Shown here in pieces: positions 1-13,100 of a stretch of DNA of 64,000 nt. Under the pieces are notes generated by a model that did no database searches, was not told the DNA's origin, and saw only the letters and a list, made by a program, of their open reading frames with translations. Both the position numbers and the translations under genes were made by a program. Each line of letters begins with the position of its first letter. Position 1 is the first letter of the stretch. Source of the stretch: Malurus cyaneus samueli (Eukaryota > Chordata > Aves > Passeriformes > Maluridae); NCBI GenBank assembly GCA_009741485.1, contig CM019216.1, positions 42,008,872-42,072,871 of the forward strand, written 5' to 3'.

Positions 1-1129
1 GAAAATATTCGGCCAAAGTCCTGTAGAGAAATGTGAATTTCACATTTGATTGTAGATGTCTTAAGAGGCGAAAACCCACCAAAAAAAAACCCTAATACAT
101 AGTACCCTCTTCTTGAAGAGCCATCCCTGTGCTGGCAGGCCTGTGAGTCCTGGCTCTCCCACACTTTTCAGGAGTTATGGCTGGTGCTGGTGGTATGGAG
201 GCCCTGCTGGCCCCACTGCCCAGCCCAGAATCCCACAGGGCCTCATGCTCTGTCCATCTTTTTGGTGGTGGGGAAATGGGACCAGGAAACCACAAAGATG
301 GCTGCTGTGAGAAAGTTCTAGAAGGAGCCATCTTTGTTGTTTCTTGGTCCCGTCCCTCCACCACCAAAAAGACGGACTGAGCAAAACCAGGACACCTCAC
401 AGCCCTTCTCCCTCCTCCAGCTGCATCCCACACTCTCACCAGTTGTCAAAGGGAGAGAGTGAGGGTGCCTTTTGTACCCAAAGGCCATCCATTGCCTGTA
501 CCTTATCCGTGTTCTGGAATCGGGGTGTGCAGGGCCTGGGCACTCCCAGCCTGAGGCGCTTCTCCCTGCAGCTCTCCCTTTGCAGCTGCACATGGAACAG
601 CTCAGAGATCAGCATCTCTCAGGGGACCCAGTGGACCAGTGGATTTTTGGCCTCCTGTTGGCAGCACCAGGAGCCAGGTGGAGTGTGAGGGGCTGAGCAC
701 AGCATCCACCATTCCGGCTGCCTCTGCCCTGCTCACACACTCACAGCCTGCATGCTGGTGTGGTCCCAGCATGGCTGATGGGATGCTCTGCTTTCCAAGT
801 GAGCTATGGCACAGCCCTCAAAGGGGGTGTGCTACCCCACACCGCTCATCTCCCACGCACATTTCCCCAGGGACTGCATCGGCTCTCTAAGCCAGGATAG
901 CCATCACACCTGTAGCTGTGACACAGCACTGCAACAAGCAAAGCTGGGCTTTGGGGGTTTGAGATAGTGACAGCTCTACTGCCCAGACACCTGAACTTGC
1001 TGCAGCCCCAGCACACTAGGCAGCCCTACACCTTGTTTCCATGGGATGGTCCTATGCCCCCAGGCTAGCGTGGCTCAGATTTCAGGCCCTTTCAGGGCTC
1101 TCATTTTCAGATCAAAGTTCTTCAAACCT
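1..1129. other. Intergenic, GC-rich, no recognised gene
   Basis: This stretch beyond the 3' end of CDK19 is richer in G+C than most of the window. Several open frames up to about 115 codons exist on both strands and overlap one another, as expected by chance in GC-rich DNA. None has a recognisable domain. The one clear structure is the inverted repeat at 247-382. Confidence 0.6.
247..382. repeat. Imperfect inverted repeat, 57-bp arms, 22-nt spacer
   Basis: The left arm (247-303) and right arm (326-382) are reverse complements at 49 of 57 positions with no gap. The arms begin gctctgtccatctttttggt and end cacaaagatggct on the left. The 22-nt spacer lies at 304-325. Transcribed RNA from either strand could fold into a long hairpin. 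It could be a foldback/MITE-like element, a local inverted duplication or a hairpin RNA precursor; the sequence alone does not decide. Confidence 0.85.
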
Positions 1130-1139
1130 CAGTAAAGAA

Positions 1140-2048
1140 AACAAGAGCAAAGGATCAAGTTCACCCCCAGCAAATTTGCAGATGACACAAAGCTGAGCGG
1201 TGCAGTTGACACAACAGAGAGAAGGGATGCCATCCAGAGGAACCTGGACAAACTGGAGAAGTGGCCCATGAGAACCTTATGTGGTTCAAAAAGTGCAAGG
1301 TGCTGCAGCTGGGTCAGGGCAATCCCAGATGTGAGTAGACTGGAAGAAGAACTCATGGAGTGCGGCTCTGTGAAGAAGGACTTTGGGAGTCTCGTGGATG
1401 AAAAGCTGGACATGAGCCAGTTGTGCACTTTCGGCCCAGAAAGCCAAACACATCCTGGGCTGCAACAAGAGCTGTAGCCAGGAGGTCAAGGGAGGTGATT
1501 CTGCCCCTCTGCTCTGCTCTCCTGAGTCCCTGCCCGGAATGCTGCATCCAGCTCTGGGGCTCCCAGCACAAGAAAGATGTGGACCTGTTAGACTGCGTCC
1601 AGAGAAGGCCACGAAGATGTTCAGAGAGATGGAGCACCTCTCCTGCCAAGACAGGCTGAGTGACCTGGGAGTGTTCTGCCTGGAGAAGAGAAGGCTGCAG
1701 GAAGACCTCCTTGTGGCCTTGCAGTACCTTAAGAGGGCTTATACAAAGAAGGCAGAGAGACTTTATATGGGCAGATAGTGACAGGACAAGGGCTGATAGT
1801 TTTAAACTGAAAGAAGGCAGGTCTAGATTAGATGTTAGGAAGAAATTCTTTACTGTGAGGGTGGTGAGACACTGCAACAGGTTGCCCAGAGAAGTTGTGG
1901 CTGCCCCATTCCTGGAAGAGTTCAAGGTCAGGTTGCACAAGTACTTGAGCAACCTGGTCTAGTGGAAGGTGTCCCTGCCCATGGCAGAGGGTTGGGACTG
2001 GGTGATTTTTAAGGTCCCTTCCAACACAAAGCATTCTATGATCCTGCA
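1140..2048 (+). mobile_element. CR1 LINE, 5'-truncated, ORF2 C-terminus plus 3'UTR
   Basis: The stretch starts inside the reverse transcriptase near the catalytic region: FADDTKLSGAVDTTERRDA can be read at 1175-1231. It continues through the decayed C-terminal ORF2 region and the typical CR1 3'UTR (aggaagaaattctttactgt; gttgcccagagaagttgtgg; cccatggcagagggttggga). It ends in cattctatgatcctg, the CR1 terminal repeat. Frameshifts and stops break the frame soon after the FADD region, so it is a dead copy. CR1 is the dominant LINE of birds. Confidence 0.93.
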
Positions 2049-2267
2049 AGTCTGTGGTGACACTGCACTACTTAGGCCCAACAGCAGTGACTGCTCTGGG
2101 CTCATCTGCCCAGCCTAAAAAACAAGGAGAACAAGCATGCTGGTGTTCCAAGAATCCAGTGGAGGAGTTAAAAAGGAGTTCCTGACCCCTCAGTAGAGAG
2201 CTTTGTGTAAAAAACAAGCTGTGAGAAACTTCTGCAGAATGGCGCTTGCTCACAGCTCATAATACCA

Positions 2268-2380
2268 CAGTTCACATATCATAAAATCTCAGCCTCATTT
2301 AGATTGAAAGAGACTTTTAAGATCAGCAAGTCCAACTGTAAAGCGAACACTGCCAAATCCACCAAGCTGAGGCAAAGTCA
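2268..2380 (-). mobile_element. CR1 LINE 3'-end fragment
   Basis: Read on the plus strand it resembles the reverse complement of a CR1 3' end: tcataaaatctcag, then gattgaaagagacttttaag, atcagcaagtccaactgtaa and acactgccaaatccacca. The 3' terminus faces low coordinates. It is short and diverged, and the inner border is uncertain. Confidence 0.7.
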
Positions 2381-5020
2381 GCCGAGCCTGTTCCCACCAG
2401 GCTGTCTGGGTCTCGCACGCACCACATACACACACATGCACGTGGCTGTTAAAGCACGTTCTGGTGACAGAGAAACGTGTGGTGATTCAAGAGAAAATAA
2501 TGAAGCCACTCCCACCTGCCCGTGTGAATGTGATTCATGTGGGCTCAAACCCCAGCGAGATACAAATCAACAGTTCATAAATGAAATATAAAAGAGCACC
2601 CCCTGAGGCCTGGCAGCCTGATCCACCTCTCTCCCTCTTCTAGGACATCAGTCTTACTAATGGATCCTGTCAGTGTTTGTTCAGATCCTCCCTAAATGAC
2701 CCTGTGCTCGTTCCCTGCCAGCATCTCTAAGGGAAGCAAAAATGCACACTTTCAAGCGCTTTCCCAAAAAGGGTCTAGCCCTCATCCTCTTCTTCCCAAG
2801 TAGGAAAGTCATTTGAGTTAGTGTAGTCTCTAGCTGGAACCTTCCTCCAAAGGAGCTGCTCTTTGGGACTTTGGGGTGAGACGGGTCAGGCCACAGAGAG
2901 AGGAGGCCAGGACAATAATGCCAATGGGTGCTCAGGTCCCAGTCTGCAGAGCACGAGGGGCAGCCAGTCATCTTGCAGCCCTGCAACATGACCTCCAGCT
3001 GGAGATCTCCTTGTTGCTTCAGCCCCTCTGCTACCTCCCCTCCCTCGACAGGTTGAGACTTACAGCTGAGCAGATGATTTGAGAGGCAGCAGCTTCCTGC
3101 TGGTGGAGCGCTTGCAAGAACCACACCTTGCCTAGTCCAGATGGGCCATCTGGGAGCCCCACACACGTATAGTATCTGCAGACTTCCTTTTGCCTGCCAC
3201 AGCCAAGGAGTCCAAGTTTCCACCAGTCCTGTCTGTTTAACTTGCAAGTCAATGAGATGCATTTCCTCAGCAAGACTTGTGTTCCCCAGGCGGAAGATCC
3301 AGCTTCACGGCCAGTGATGCCTGCCATCCTGCTGAACTGCCTAACTCTCACATATAGAACGATTCCTGTCTTCACAGCTTCCTCAGAAGTCTCCAATGAA
3401 GCACACAATGCTTTCCACAATGGTATATAATAGGTAAGAAAATTTGATGATTTATAATCCCAAGAGGTCTCAGGCTGTGTTCTGAAATACGTGTTGTCAT
3501 GTTAGATACCCTCACAGACAAACATCCAAGCCGTCAGACAGTTCCCCAGGACAGCAGACAGCATTGGCAGCAGAATATCCTCCCTGGCAGTAAAGGCAAA
3601 GTGAAACAAACCACCCAAAGGCCCTCTGAGTACACCTTTATTTAAAATGCATCTGGCATTAGCCATAGAATGGTCTCCTCAAGTATAGGCTGTCAGGTGT
3701 CTGGAGAAGAGAGGCTTTTTGTAGGACTGGGCAAAGCTGAGCCATAATATGAAAAGGGGCATTTTTGCCAAAGCTTAGAACAGCCCTAGCAGATGAGAAC
3801 AGAGGAGGAAAAATAGATTGGAGAGGATCAAACCTTCCCGAAATCCACCTAAATCCAGTGAACTCCTAGTTTCTGTGAGACCCTCCTTGAGACAGCACAT
3901 AAGCACAGCAAAACAAGATCTGTATCCAGGCACTGTGAACAAACTTCTAAAAACTTCCCAAAGTCCTACCCTCAGCCACATATGGGACTCATCTGACTCT
4001 CCAAGAGACCTCAGGGCCAAGAGCAAGTTGGAAGATGGGTACCGCAGGCCCACTCCACGAAGGCGCACTAACACGGAGCTGGGCAATCCAGTGCATTACT
4101 CTTCCTGTCAGGAGTGAGCTGGTCCTCACGTGGCACCTTCCCCTATGCCTCTCCTCCCGGAGGCCCTGGGGAGCAGCGTGCGTGGGGGGAAGCAATGCAC
4201 AACATGCCCATCGCTGTGCTGGCTGGCACCTTTCTGCTGGCACCAGCCTCCTTCACGCTTTCAGCAGCTCATGTCCCAGTTTGCAAGGCCGAGATTTGCC
4301 ATGGGGCTCTGGGAGGTCCAGAGAGCTTCTGTGAAACATCACGATGTTTGTGAAGTGCCCAAGAGAGAGCATCCCGCTGCCAGAGCCCTTCTGTCCCAGA
4401 CAGGAGTGGCACACCATCAGTGCTACCCTCTCCCAGGCTGCCCCAGGCACTGCCGGCACCTTCCCAAGACGCCCACTGCTGCAACGTGTGCGGACAGCTT
4501 GCGGAAGGTGGGGGCCTGTGGCTGCTGGGGCTGGGCAATCTTCCTTCCCATCTCTGCACGCAGGCCCTGCTCTGGAGCTGCTCCATGGTGGCATGTTGCA
4601 TCCACCACCCTTTGCATCCACCACTGCCGCTGCCACCCAAGAGGGGACCTTTGTGCCCACCCCAGAGCCCTGAGCAGACTGACCCACCAGCTCACATCCA
4701 GCCACAACAGCAAACTCCATAGCAGGTGTGTCAGGGGCTGAGACCTGCCCATGGCACACACCACCCTGCCCTGCAGAAGGGACTGTTCTGGGTGAGAGGA
4801 GGTGGGTCTGGGTCAGGTAACTGCATTCCCAGCCAGCAGCTGCAGGGCTGGGAGCTGATCTGGCACCCAAGGACACGATCATGTTACACAGTGGGGACGT
4901 TTGGCCCCGAACATCCCAGGCTGCAGTACTGGGATAAACCTGAACCCTGCTCCATGAACAGTCAGCACTGTTATATTTAGGGTGCATAGCTATGCTTGCT
5001 ACACAGGGCATCCTGTTTTC
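2381..5020. other. Intergenic, GC-rich, no recognised gene
   Basis: This stretch holds the longest open frame in the window (4253-5011, minus, 252 codons) and others overlapping it on both strands. Their translations are rich in Ala, Gly, Pro, Cys and Ser, show no recognisable domain and are most likely chance frames in GC-rich DNA. There is local repetition of gcatccacca/ccaccac around 4597-4630. No exon, promoter or mobile element could be supported. Confidence 0.5.
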
Positions 5021-8000
5021 TCATGGCATTTTTGAGAAATGAGCTTTCCTTAGCTCCACATTTAGATATGTGTGTAAGAAGAGCAACGCATAGGGAATTT
5101 TCATAGTTTTTTTTTTTTTTAATTTAAGAAGTGATAGCAGTTATCAATGCCAACCTAGTTTTATTAATCATGCTGGCCTAAACAAACTTAGGACATATCC
5201 TAGTAATTTAAAATAAGCATATTTTTGGAATTCACCTGTCTGGCAAGATCACAAAATACCAAAGTAAAAGTGTGTTTTGTTTTCATATTCACATGTGCCC
5301 AGAAATCATCCCTGATCTCACAGAAGCAAGAGTAATTCCAACTCTCTTCCTGCATACCCTCTGTAAGCATGCCATGTTGCATGTACTGGAATTTCAGTCC
5401 ACACAAGGACAAGACTGAATGCTGCTGTGGTGCTCTTTTGAGTTCATTTTCAAGGTAATGTATAGACTATCCAGAGTCAAGGCCAGTGCGTTGCTGGTCT
5501 CCCCACAACCACACACAAAACATGCCGAAGGAGCTAGGCAGAATACAGATGGATTACCACACTGCTGATACACGAGGAGCAGTAGTGATAGCAAGGTCTT
5601 GGAATAGCACAACCACCACGTATTAATACAAGCATGATGCCTTGCAACTGATTTATGAACTTGGCACGTTAAGTGGGAAGGGAACATGCCTGGTTCTGAT
5701 CTAGCTGGCAGGTTGTTTCTTACGTCCTCCAGCACACAGGATGCACTGACAAGTATTCTGTAAGATTTACATTAGCAAGTCACAGCTGAGCACTTCTCCA
5801 CAGACAATATATGTACATGTTATCGTGCGAGATTGAGTTCTTGGAGTTGCAAGCGTACGGCCACTGTTCACATACGATATACACGTCACAATCTCAGGTG
5901 ACTCAAATGCACTTAAAACACTTCTAATATCACTCTGGATGATAAGAGAAGATGCTTCCTCCTCGCTTCTCAGAACCAGCCATTTCAAAATCACAGGGGA
6001 CTTCCAGCTTTCATCTAGCAGCAGCATGCTGAAGAGGCAACTCTTGATAATCCCCACTGAGACAAACAACAAGGGTGTGCTAGATGTCCACATTGTTTCT
6101 TAAATGAGTAGGGATTTATTGCTATGCTTGTGGGACACTGTAAGCTACAAGAAAACTTTCAGATGTTTAAAGAAAAGCTCCATTAATACCAGGGGAAGTA
6201 TTCTGAAAACATAAACTATGCAAATATTCATGCATTTATGGGTGGGTTAAACCGAAGTCTGTAAACTGCTCTACGTGATCAAGTCAGTCTGCTTGCTGTG
6301 TGAAGGGAATTTTGTAAAAGTGACTCATTCCCATCAACTTTGCTAGGTTTATTTTCTACAGTTGTGATGCTGCACTCACAAATATTTCTCTCTCAAAAGC
6401 AAGTGTTTCCCAAGAACTGCAGTTACTACACAACGTCATGGTATGATCTGTGTCCTTGAATCTCCTCTGCTGCAGTGGAAGGATGATACCAGCAAGGTAG
6501 AAGCCTGATCTCCTTTGGCTCCTCTTCCTCAGCAAGTTAATGTTCTGAGATTTACTACCAAAACCAAATAATTGGAAATCGTCCTTCTTTCTTCTGTACC
6601 ACTGCAAAAGCGAATCATACAATTACAAAAGTTTGAAAACCAAAAATTATAATTATACTTATGCAAATTACTCATTCTGCACCATACTAGATAATGGCAA
6701 GATGTTTTAGAACAACAGATGTTTCAGAACTGCACAAACTAGCAGCAATAATATGATCTGATAATTCACAATTATCTCATAACTTTGTCTGTCAAACTGG
6801 GGGACCACAGGAGCCCTTTGTAGTAAGACTTTAAGCCTTTAATTTTGCAGTTCTCTGGCTCACTTTTCAGCCAAGGAAGTATGTTTTCTGATTGCTTTCC
6901 CATAGACCTGTGTGACCTGAGTTTACAGGTAAAGTTCAGTGTCCACTTGTGTAAATTGTCTGCAAGACTCCAAATTGATAGCCGTGCCTCTGACCAGGTC
7001 ATGGATGCAGAGTTAAGAGGTCGTCTATGCAGAGCAGGGCTGTGCCACGTTGCCCAGTAGGAAACATTCTTTAACAACAAAAATGTTAAAAATTCATATT
7101 TAAAACTATTTAGAAGTTCATTATGACCTGGAGAACCTTACCTAAACTTGGTAGCATTAAAACTTCATTACAAAATCAAAAGACTGCACATTCCCACTCC
7201 TTTGCCCCGCAAAACAACCCAGGGAATTCCTATTTGTGAATACAGGGAAGAACCTTACCAGTGTAGGTTTACATGCAGGCCATGGAAAGGATGTCTGAGC
7301 CATACATCATTTGGTGGATCTGGTTCATTATTTGTCTGTTGCTGACAGGTATGAAGAATTCCTTTCTTCAGTGCTTCACATATCAGGCTTTTTGGTAACT
7401 AAGACGTGGCGCCTTGTGGGATAAAGATTGCATAAAATGCATTATTGCTGGCTACCACATCACATCCAAGTGTCAGTTGCAAAAAAAACCTGATTTTTTT
7501 TTTGTTGTTTGTTTAAGTAATATTTTTAAAATACAGATTTTCCTACAGATAGTAGGAGCAAAGCAAAAATCCATTCTGGGAATGGCCAGGGACACAGGTA
7601 CCCTTTCTGTAATGACTTCAAATACCAGCTTTGGTAAGATCATCGTAAGACATTTTAGTTAAGGGAATGTATTGCTGAATACTAAGTTCAGCCACATGTT
7701 CTATGCATGCAATGCACATATAAGTTAAATACTCTCAAGTTGTCTGTCCTTTTCAAGATGCTTCAAAGAACACATAATATAATCACAAAACAGCTTGTTC
7801 CAGTCCCTACAACACACATACCTGTATGCTAATACACCAAGCTGGAAAAACCGATCCTATTCCAAGGCAAATATATTATATAAAAATGATTAAGTAGCAT
7901 AGTATTGCTTTCAGAACAACAACAACAACAACAATAATTTTTTAAACACCTACTCTGGATTAACTTGGAAATCGGTTACATAACAACTGTGGTACTCCCC

Positions 8001-9517
8001 CAGCAAATTCAACAGCTTAGCTATGACTAAGTACATACATCTTTCATAAACTTGTTGGTGATTTTAATCTACCACAGACAACTGTTCTAATAAATATTTC
8101 TTGCAAATGAAAAAAAATCATTGTAGTAATTATGCAATAATAATTTTCTAAATAACTATAAAACCACCAAGATAAGCCAAAACTTCTGGTTTTTTTCATG
8201 TGATCATAAACAAGGACATGAAGCTCCTCGGAAGATAAAAAGGCAGGACCTACTAGTTAAAAAGACATTACAGGTAAACCATCATTAACCTGTGCTGGCT
8301 ATTGGAACAATGCTTGCTCAGGTTCTGCGATTAGCCAGATGAAATTGGCATTTGGCACTAATAATGCTATTTGTGTTGAAATAGCACATGGAAAGTGACA
8401 ACACTACTACTGTGTATTGCCCAGCAGTAAAACACCATGGTATTACAGTGATTATTATTCATATTACAGAATGCTGCAAGCCCCAGTCACAAAGCTCCTG
8501 TATCAGAACAAAATGACTTTTGTTGCCACAGGGAGCTTGCAAGGGGCAGGGAGGTGACAGATGGATGCAGACAGACTGGAAGGCAAAATGAAACACTGGG
8601 ACAGTTTCCATTAACACAAATAGGTATGACTCCTTGCACACCACAAGCTTAAAATACTAAACTTCATAGACATCAAAGGCTAAGGGTTTTAATGAGGGAT
8701 GCAGAAGACATCTAGGAGGGAAATTTTCATAAATTAAAGCAATAGCTCTTCAGGAACAATGGGCAATTGGAAACAGAGCCTAAAAATGCTTGTTTAGAAA
8801 TCTAAAAATGAAGGGTGCAGAGGCTGACGTGGTGGGACAATCAGACCAAGAGATAACTTACATAACATCTTGATTTGAGTAAGAGGGATGGCATAACAGC
8901 AGGCTTTGGCAGTCGTGCAAGTGAAGAGAGAAGCTTTACAACTAATGCAACAGAGATGGCACAGCCAGGGCAATAACACAAAGCAAGAAGCAGCAAGTCA
9001 AAGCAAGAGATTAATAAACAGCCCACTCTGCAACTTTCTCAATGGCTGTGAAATCAAAGTTGTTTAGCTGTCTAGGACAGAAAAAGGGACACCATAATTA
9101 CGGTCACTATGATCGGGCTGGATTAGACTGTAAACTGCATGAGCAGGTAGGAAAAACAGAGAGAGATTTGCTGTGAAAGAACAGAGATTGAGACAGAGCC
9201 AGCATAGTAGGTTTTAGAAACATCCAAGTCAAAGCTGTTGAGTAAGCACAGTCTTATCAACAGAAGGACAACAGAAGCAGAAACCATCAGGGTTGGGAAT
9301 GCTCAGCTGCACTGAGGCTGAAGAAACAGCTCTTAATCTTGAGGTGTCAGAAGTGCAGACTAAGCTTTTTGTCAGAAGGCAACTCCTCACCCTTGTGTGA
9401 AAGGCACATCAAAAAACAAAGTCTCTTTCTTAACACAACTGGTAGCGCAAGTAAATCCCAACCATTCTTACCCATGCAACTGTAACAGAGAACACAAGTG
9501 GGATTTTTGGAAGGAGT
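5021..9517. other. Intergenic, AT-richer, no recognised gene
   Basis: Ordinary non-coding vertebrate DNA. It contains an A/T run near 5109-5122, an AAC microsatellite at 7915-7938 and one exon-like segment at 7259-7341, reported separately in the findings. In mammals the genes beyond the 3' end of CDK19 include SLC22A16 and DDO; no exon of either was recognised here. Confidence 0.5.
7915..7938. repeat. (AAC)n microsatellite
   Basis: Six AAC units are followed by two AAT units. It is a simple sequence repeat with no other sign of function. Confidence 0.9.
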
Positions 9518-9608
9518 TCATCCATCCATCTATCCATCCATCCATCCATCCATCCATCCATCCATCCATCCATCCATCCACCCATCCATCCAACCAACCA
9601 ACCAACCA
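9518..9608. repeat. (ATCC)n microsatellite grading into (CAAC)n
   Basis: About 18 tetranucleotide units of the ATCC/TCCA type occur with single interruptions (ctat, ccca), then five CAAC-type units. The two unit types differ by one base, suggesting the second arose from the first by mutation and slippage. Being tetranucleotide and long, it is likely to vary in length between individuals. Confidence 0.97.
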
Positions 9609-10139
9609 AAGTTAGGTGGAACAGAAACACACAGACTAGCAAAGCACACAAAATCCTACTTTGAAAACCCACCAGTATGTTCTAGCTTATGATTTCCATG
9701 TTGCCACCTGAAATATTTGAAATGTGCCAAGGTCCAGCAGGAGGAGAAAGTAGGAAGGAAGTTATTTCCAGAATAGAGTAAATAAGCTTTTTTTTTTTCA
9801 GAAGGTGCATCTACAGGATTGTAAGAAATAATCAGTCTCAACAAGTGGCATTGGTATAGCACATCAGCACATTTACAAGCAGAGAGCAAAACTTATGAGA
9901 ACACTCCATCAATCCTGCTTTCCATAAGGTTTCATTCTATTTTGATAGACACATACCCATGAATATCCTCATGGGCACTTTAAAAGCTGTAATTTCAACT
10001 CTGAGGTTTTGCAAGCCTCGTTTTGTGTGGTCCATGATATCATAAACATCCTGAATATAATTACAACTCCAATTTTGTGGGCTGTGTTTTCCCTCTTGGT
10101 AGCCCAAAGCTGATGTTTACAAAAACTTTTATGCACGCT
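9609..10139. other. Intergenic, between microsatellite and CDK19 3' end
   Basis: AT-rich, with no open frame of note and no recognised repeat apart from a T run near 9788-9799. It may include the first bases downstream of the CDK19 cleavage site. Confidence 0.5.
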
Positions 10140-10155
10140 TATTTGATTTGAACTT

Positions 10156-10188
10156 TTTATTATTATTACAAATGTATATTATTTTATT
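10156..10188 (-). terminator. Candidate distal poly(A) signals of CDK19
   Basis: Two AATAAA hexamers lie on the minus strand, at 10188-10183 and 10161-10156, inside an AT-rich tract. Cleavage would be expected 10-30 nt further on, at about 10130-10170. A moderately GU-rich stretch (gcgtgcataaaagtttttgt) follows. These are the best placed signals for the end of the long 3'UTR. Confidence 0.6.
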
Positions 10189-13100
10189 AAAAAAATTCAC
10201 ACTGAAGCAAAGTCAATTCCATTTCATTACAACCAAGAATATAAAATAAATGCAATGAACTCATAGCTTAGTTTTAACAGTCATTTCAAGAGTGACATCA
10301 GGACAACTTAAAAGCAGTAAACTCTCAACTCTAGAATGAGAAACAAGGAATTTGTTTTGTGGCTTTGGTAGCCCATTGGCAAGGGCACCACTGAATCTGA
10401 GGCCACCACAGATCTAGAGTGGCAAAGTTTTGTGGCAGCACAAGGCGCATATACAGTAATTTCTAATGGAAACTACAAAAATGAAAGATGCGTGCATGAA
10501 ATTATTAGGAAAAAAAAATAACTGAGTAGAGACAGGCACACTTCCACAAATAGTAAACATGGGAATATACAACTAGAACAATTTGAAAAGTTAACACCTT
10601 ACATATATAAAAAGTTCTTTAAATTGCTGTTAAAAAGGACATGTTCTGTCCAGATTTTGTGTAATACTTTTTAGTGTCTACACAAGACAAATTTTTAAAA
10701 AAATTAAATAGCATTAATTTACTACTAAATATTTAGGAGATAACAGTGCATTAAGGACTTTTTTCATATAGTAATACACATCGCTCCTGTCTGGCGACAT
10801 TTTTAGAAGATTACGTATGGCCTTATGTACAATACATTTATTTAACCCTAAAACAATTCTTTGCCTAATGGTGTTAAAGTACCATTCCTGAAGATTATGA
10901 AGGGGAACTAAGCTTATTATGTTTATATAAAATATCATACATATTTGAACACTTCTAGCTTCCCGCCACCCCTCCCGCTACGAATGCGCTTCCCCCCCTC
11001 CCCAGATACAGTGTCACAGATACAGTGCAGGACTCGCAGCTTTCCCTATATTTTTCCTTCATTGTGCAGTTTGTGCTACATAAACTTCACCAACATGGAC
11101 AGGCTGCTCATCCCATTAATTCTCCAAGTTTTTTTCCTCCAAGCTACGATGGGAAAAGCTGTACTCGGCAGCCTGCACTCCCACCAGGATGGAGAAGACA
11201 GCTCTGCTCCTCTCGGTACAGGTGTGAAACACTTTGGTGAGGGTCTAAAGGCTACAGAGGCATAGCTGAGCAATAATGAAACTGCACAGGCAAAAAATAA
11301 CATAAAAATGACACGGTCCCGGTTTCCCATGACAAACTGCACAATTCACTTCTGAAAGTGGAGAGTTTTTACCTCATGGGATAACCCTTAGGCAGCAAGG
11401 CTTCTTCCACTATGACTGCCACCCACCCTGGCAGCATGCATCAAGCTCCCAAGGAAAGATGAATTATTTCACCACCAAGAAGGAGCTACAAGAGTGCATT
11501 AAGCCTACATTTTGCAGCCAGTGCTGTTGCTTTTATTTGCTTTCTTCCTGGTCGTGAATTTGAAGGAACAGAGGAAGTCAGCTTGGCTTCATGTGTGCAC
11601 ACAAAAGCTAGAGAGAGGAGCGGCATGTGGTCCATCTATCAACCTAACCAAGGCAAGAAATGCAAGTGCAGCTTAGAGAGGGTGTGGCAGTCACTCTAGA
11701 AGCTGGAAGCTCATTCAATTAAAGCACCTTACATTGCTGTGAAATTTCACGGTCTATATACAGATTAATTTACACCATAATTTTGCCTTATTGGCACAAG
11801 AGCCCACCTTAATTAACCATATGGTTCCCTGCCATCTCCTGATCTTGTATGAATTTTGACAATCAGCTGCAGGTCACAGCAGGGAGAAGAAATATTAGAT
11901 AACTGTAGCAGAAAAGACAAAATAATTTTGAGAGAACAAAAAGATGAAAAGACAGGAGGGGACAAAAATCACTCTGCCATAGGTTAATTTCCAGAAATGT
12001 GACATTCAAATCGCAGAAGTATAAAAGAAGTGTTACTTAATGGCATCAGCCAAATACCCATTTGATCAAAAGTACCTCATCAGCAAGGGGTGAGACAGAA
12101 AGAATGTCACCCCAGAGTCACTGAAAAGGAACAATTAAAACCTGTTCTTTCAAACACGGTACTACTGTACGTATAAAATGTAGCATTTCAAGGGTTACAT
12201 ATTGAAAGTAACCTTTGGGAGATTATTTTTCCCCAGAAATAATTTTTCCTTCCAATTGCTTCATTTAATTTTTCACCACCTTCTTATCCATTTGATGACA
12301 AAAGCAGGTTTTAGTAGCTTTTCCAGAGCAACCGGGTGTTGTCAAAATCACATGATGGTAGGTATGACCAAAGCAAGCCAACTGCTCACAGAAAGTAGGA
12401 AAACAGCACAAGTTTGAGGAGGAAGGGGGCACTAAAGGTGATTGCGAGATCAAATCCAGTAGAACTATGTATGTGACTAGCTGTGATGAAAGGCATTCTC
12501 CTCAGAGCAAACAGATCTGCTCACCTTGCACCATCTGATCATTCAGTGTGAATGCGTACAGGAAACCTTTTCTTTTTGTGGGCACAGGACAGAAGAGAAC
12601 ACATTGCAGTATAGAATCTGTAACTCTGAGCATTTACATCTAAAATCCTCTCATTTCACCTCTTCTCTGGACATCAGCTGCAGAAACTCACTGCCAGTGG
12701 CTTTCCAAATGCATTTCTCTAGGCTTTCTGCCACAAGAGTCAGCCTTATTTCTGAGGGTTGAAGCAAAGAATGAAGCTGTCCCAAATTACATGTTGTGTC
12801 TCTCCAAATAACTGTGGTTCCAGAAGTTGGACAATAATCCTCTGATTATGCTTCTGAACCCTTGCTTAATTACTGGGGATTTTCTGCCAGCTACCCATCC
12901 ACTTACAGTCCCTTAGGCACAATCAAAATATGTTTGCTCTAGGGAAAAAGAAACATTTCAGTGCAATCAAGCGCATCTGGTGTAACTAATCTGGTTAATC
13001 ACAGCAATGTGAGGGACACAGAATATGCATTATAAACATGAAAAAGGAACAATTTTCAACATGCTTTTCAAACTGCACAATAATTTCTCTTAATTAGAAA

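Noticed and set aside
4253..5011. 252-codon open frame on the minus strand, longest in the window, overlapped by a 203-codon plus-strand frame
   Set aside because: GC-rich DNA, long frames on both strands at once, no domain, no conserved motif and no splice or promoter context. Chance frames are the simpler reading.
6356..6608. Open frame beginning at an AG acceptor (WYRRKKDDFQLFG...), as a following exon to 7259-7341
   Set aside because: The phase left by 7259-7341 does not match this frame; spliced together the reading stops after about 24 codons.
9518..9608. Regular repeat array that could be taken for a CRISPR
   Set aside because: Tetranucleotide microsatellite without spacers, in a vertebrate genome.
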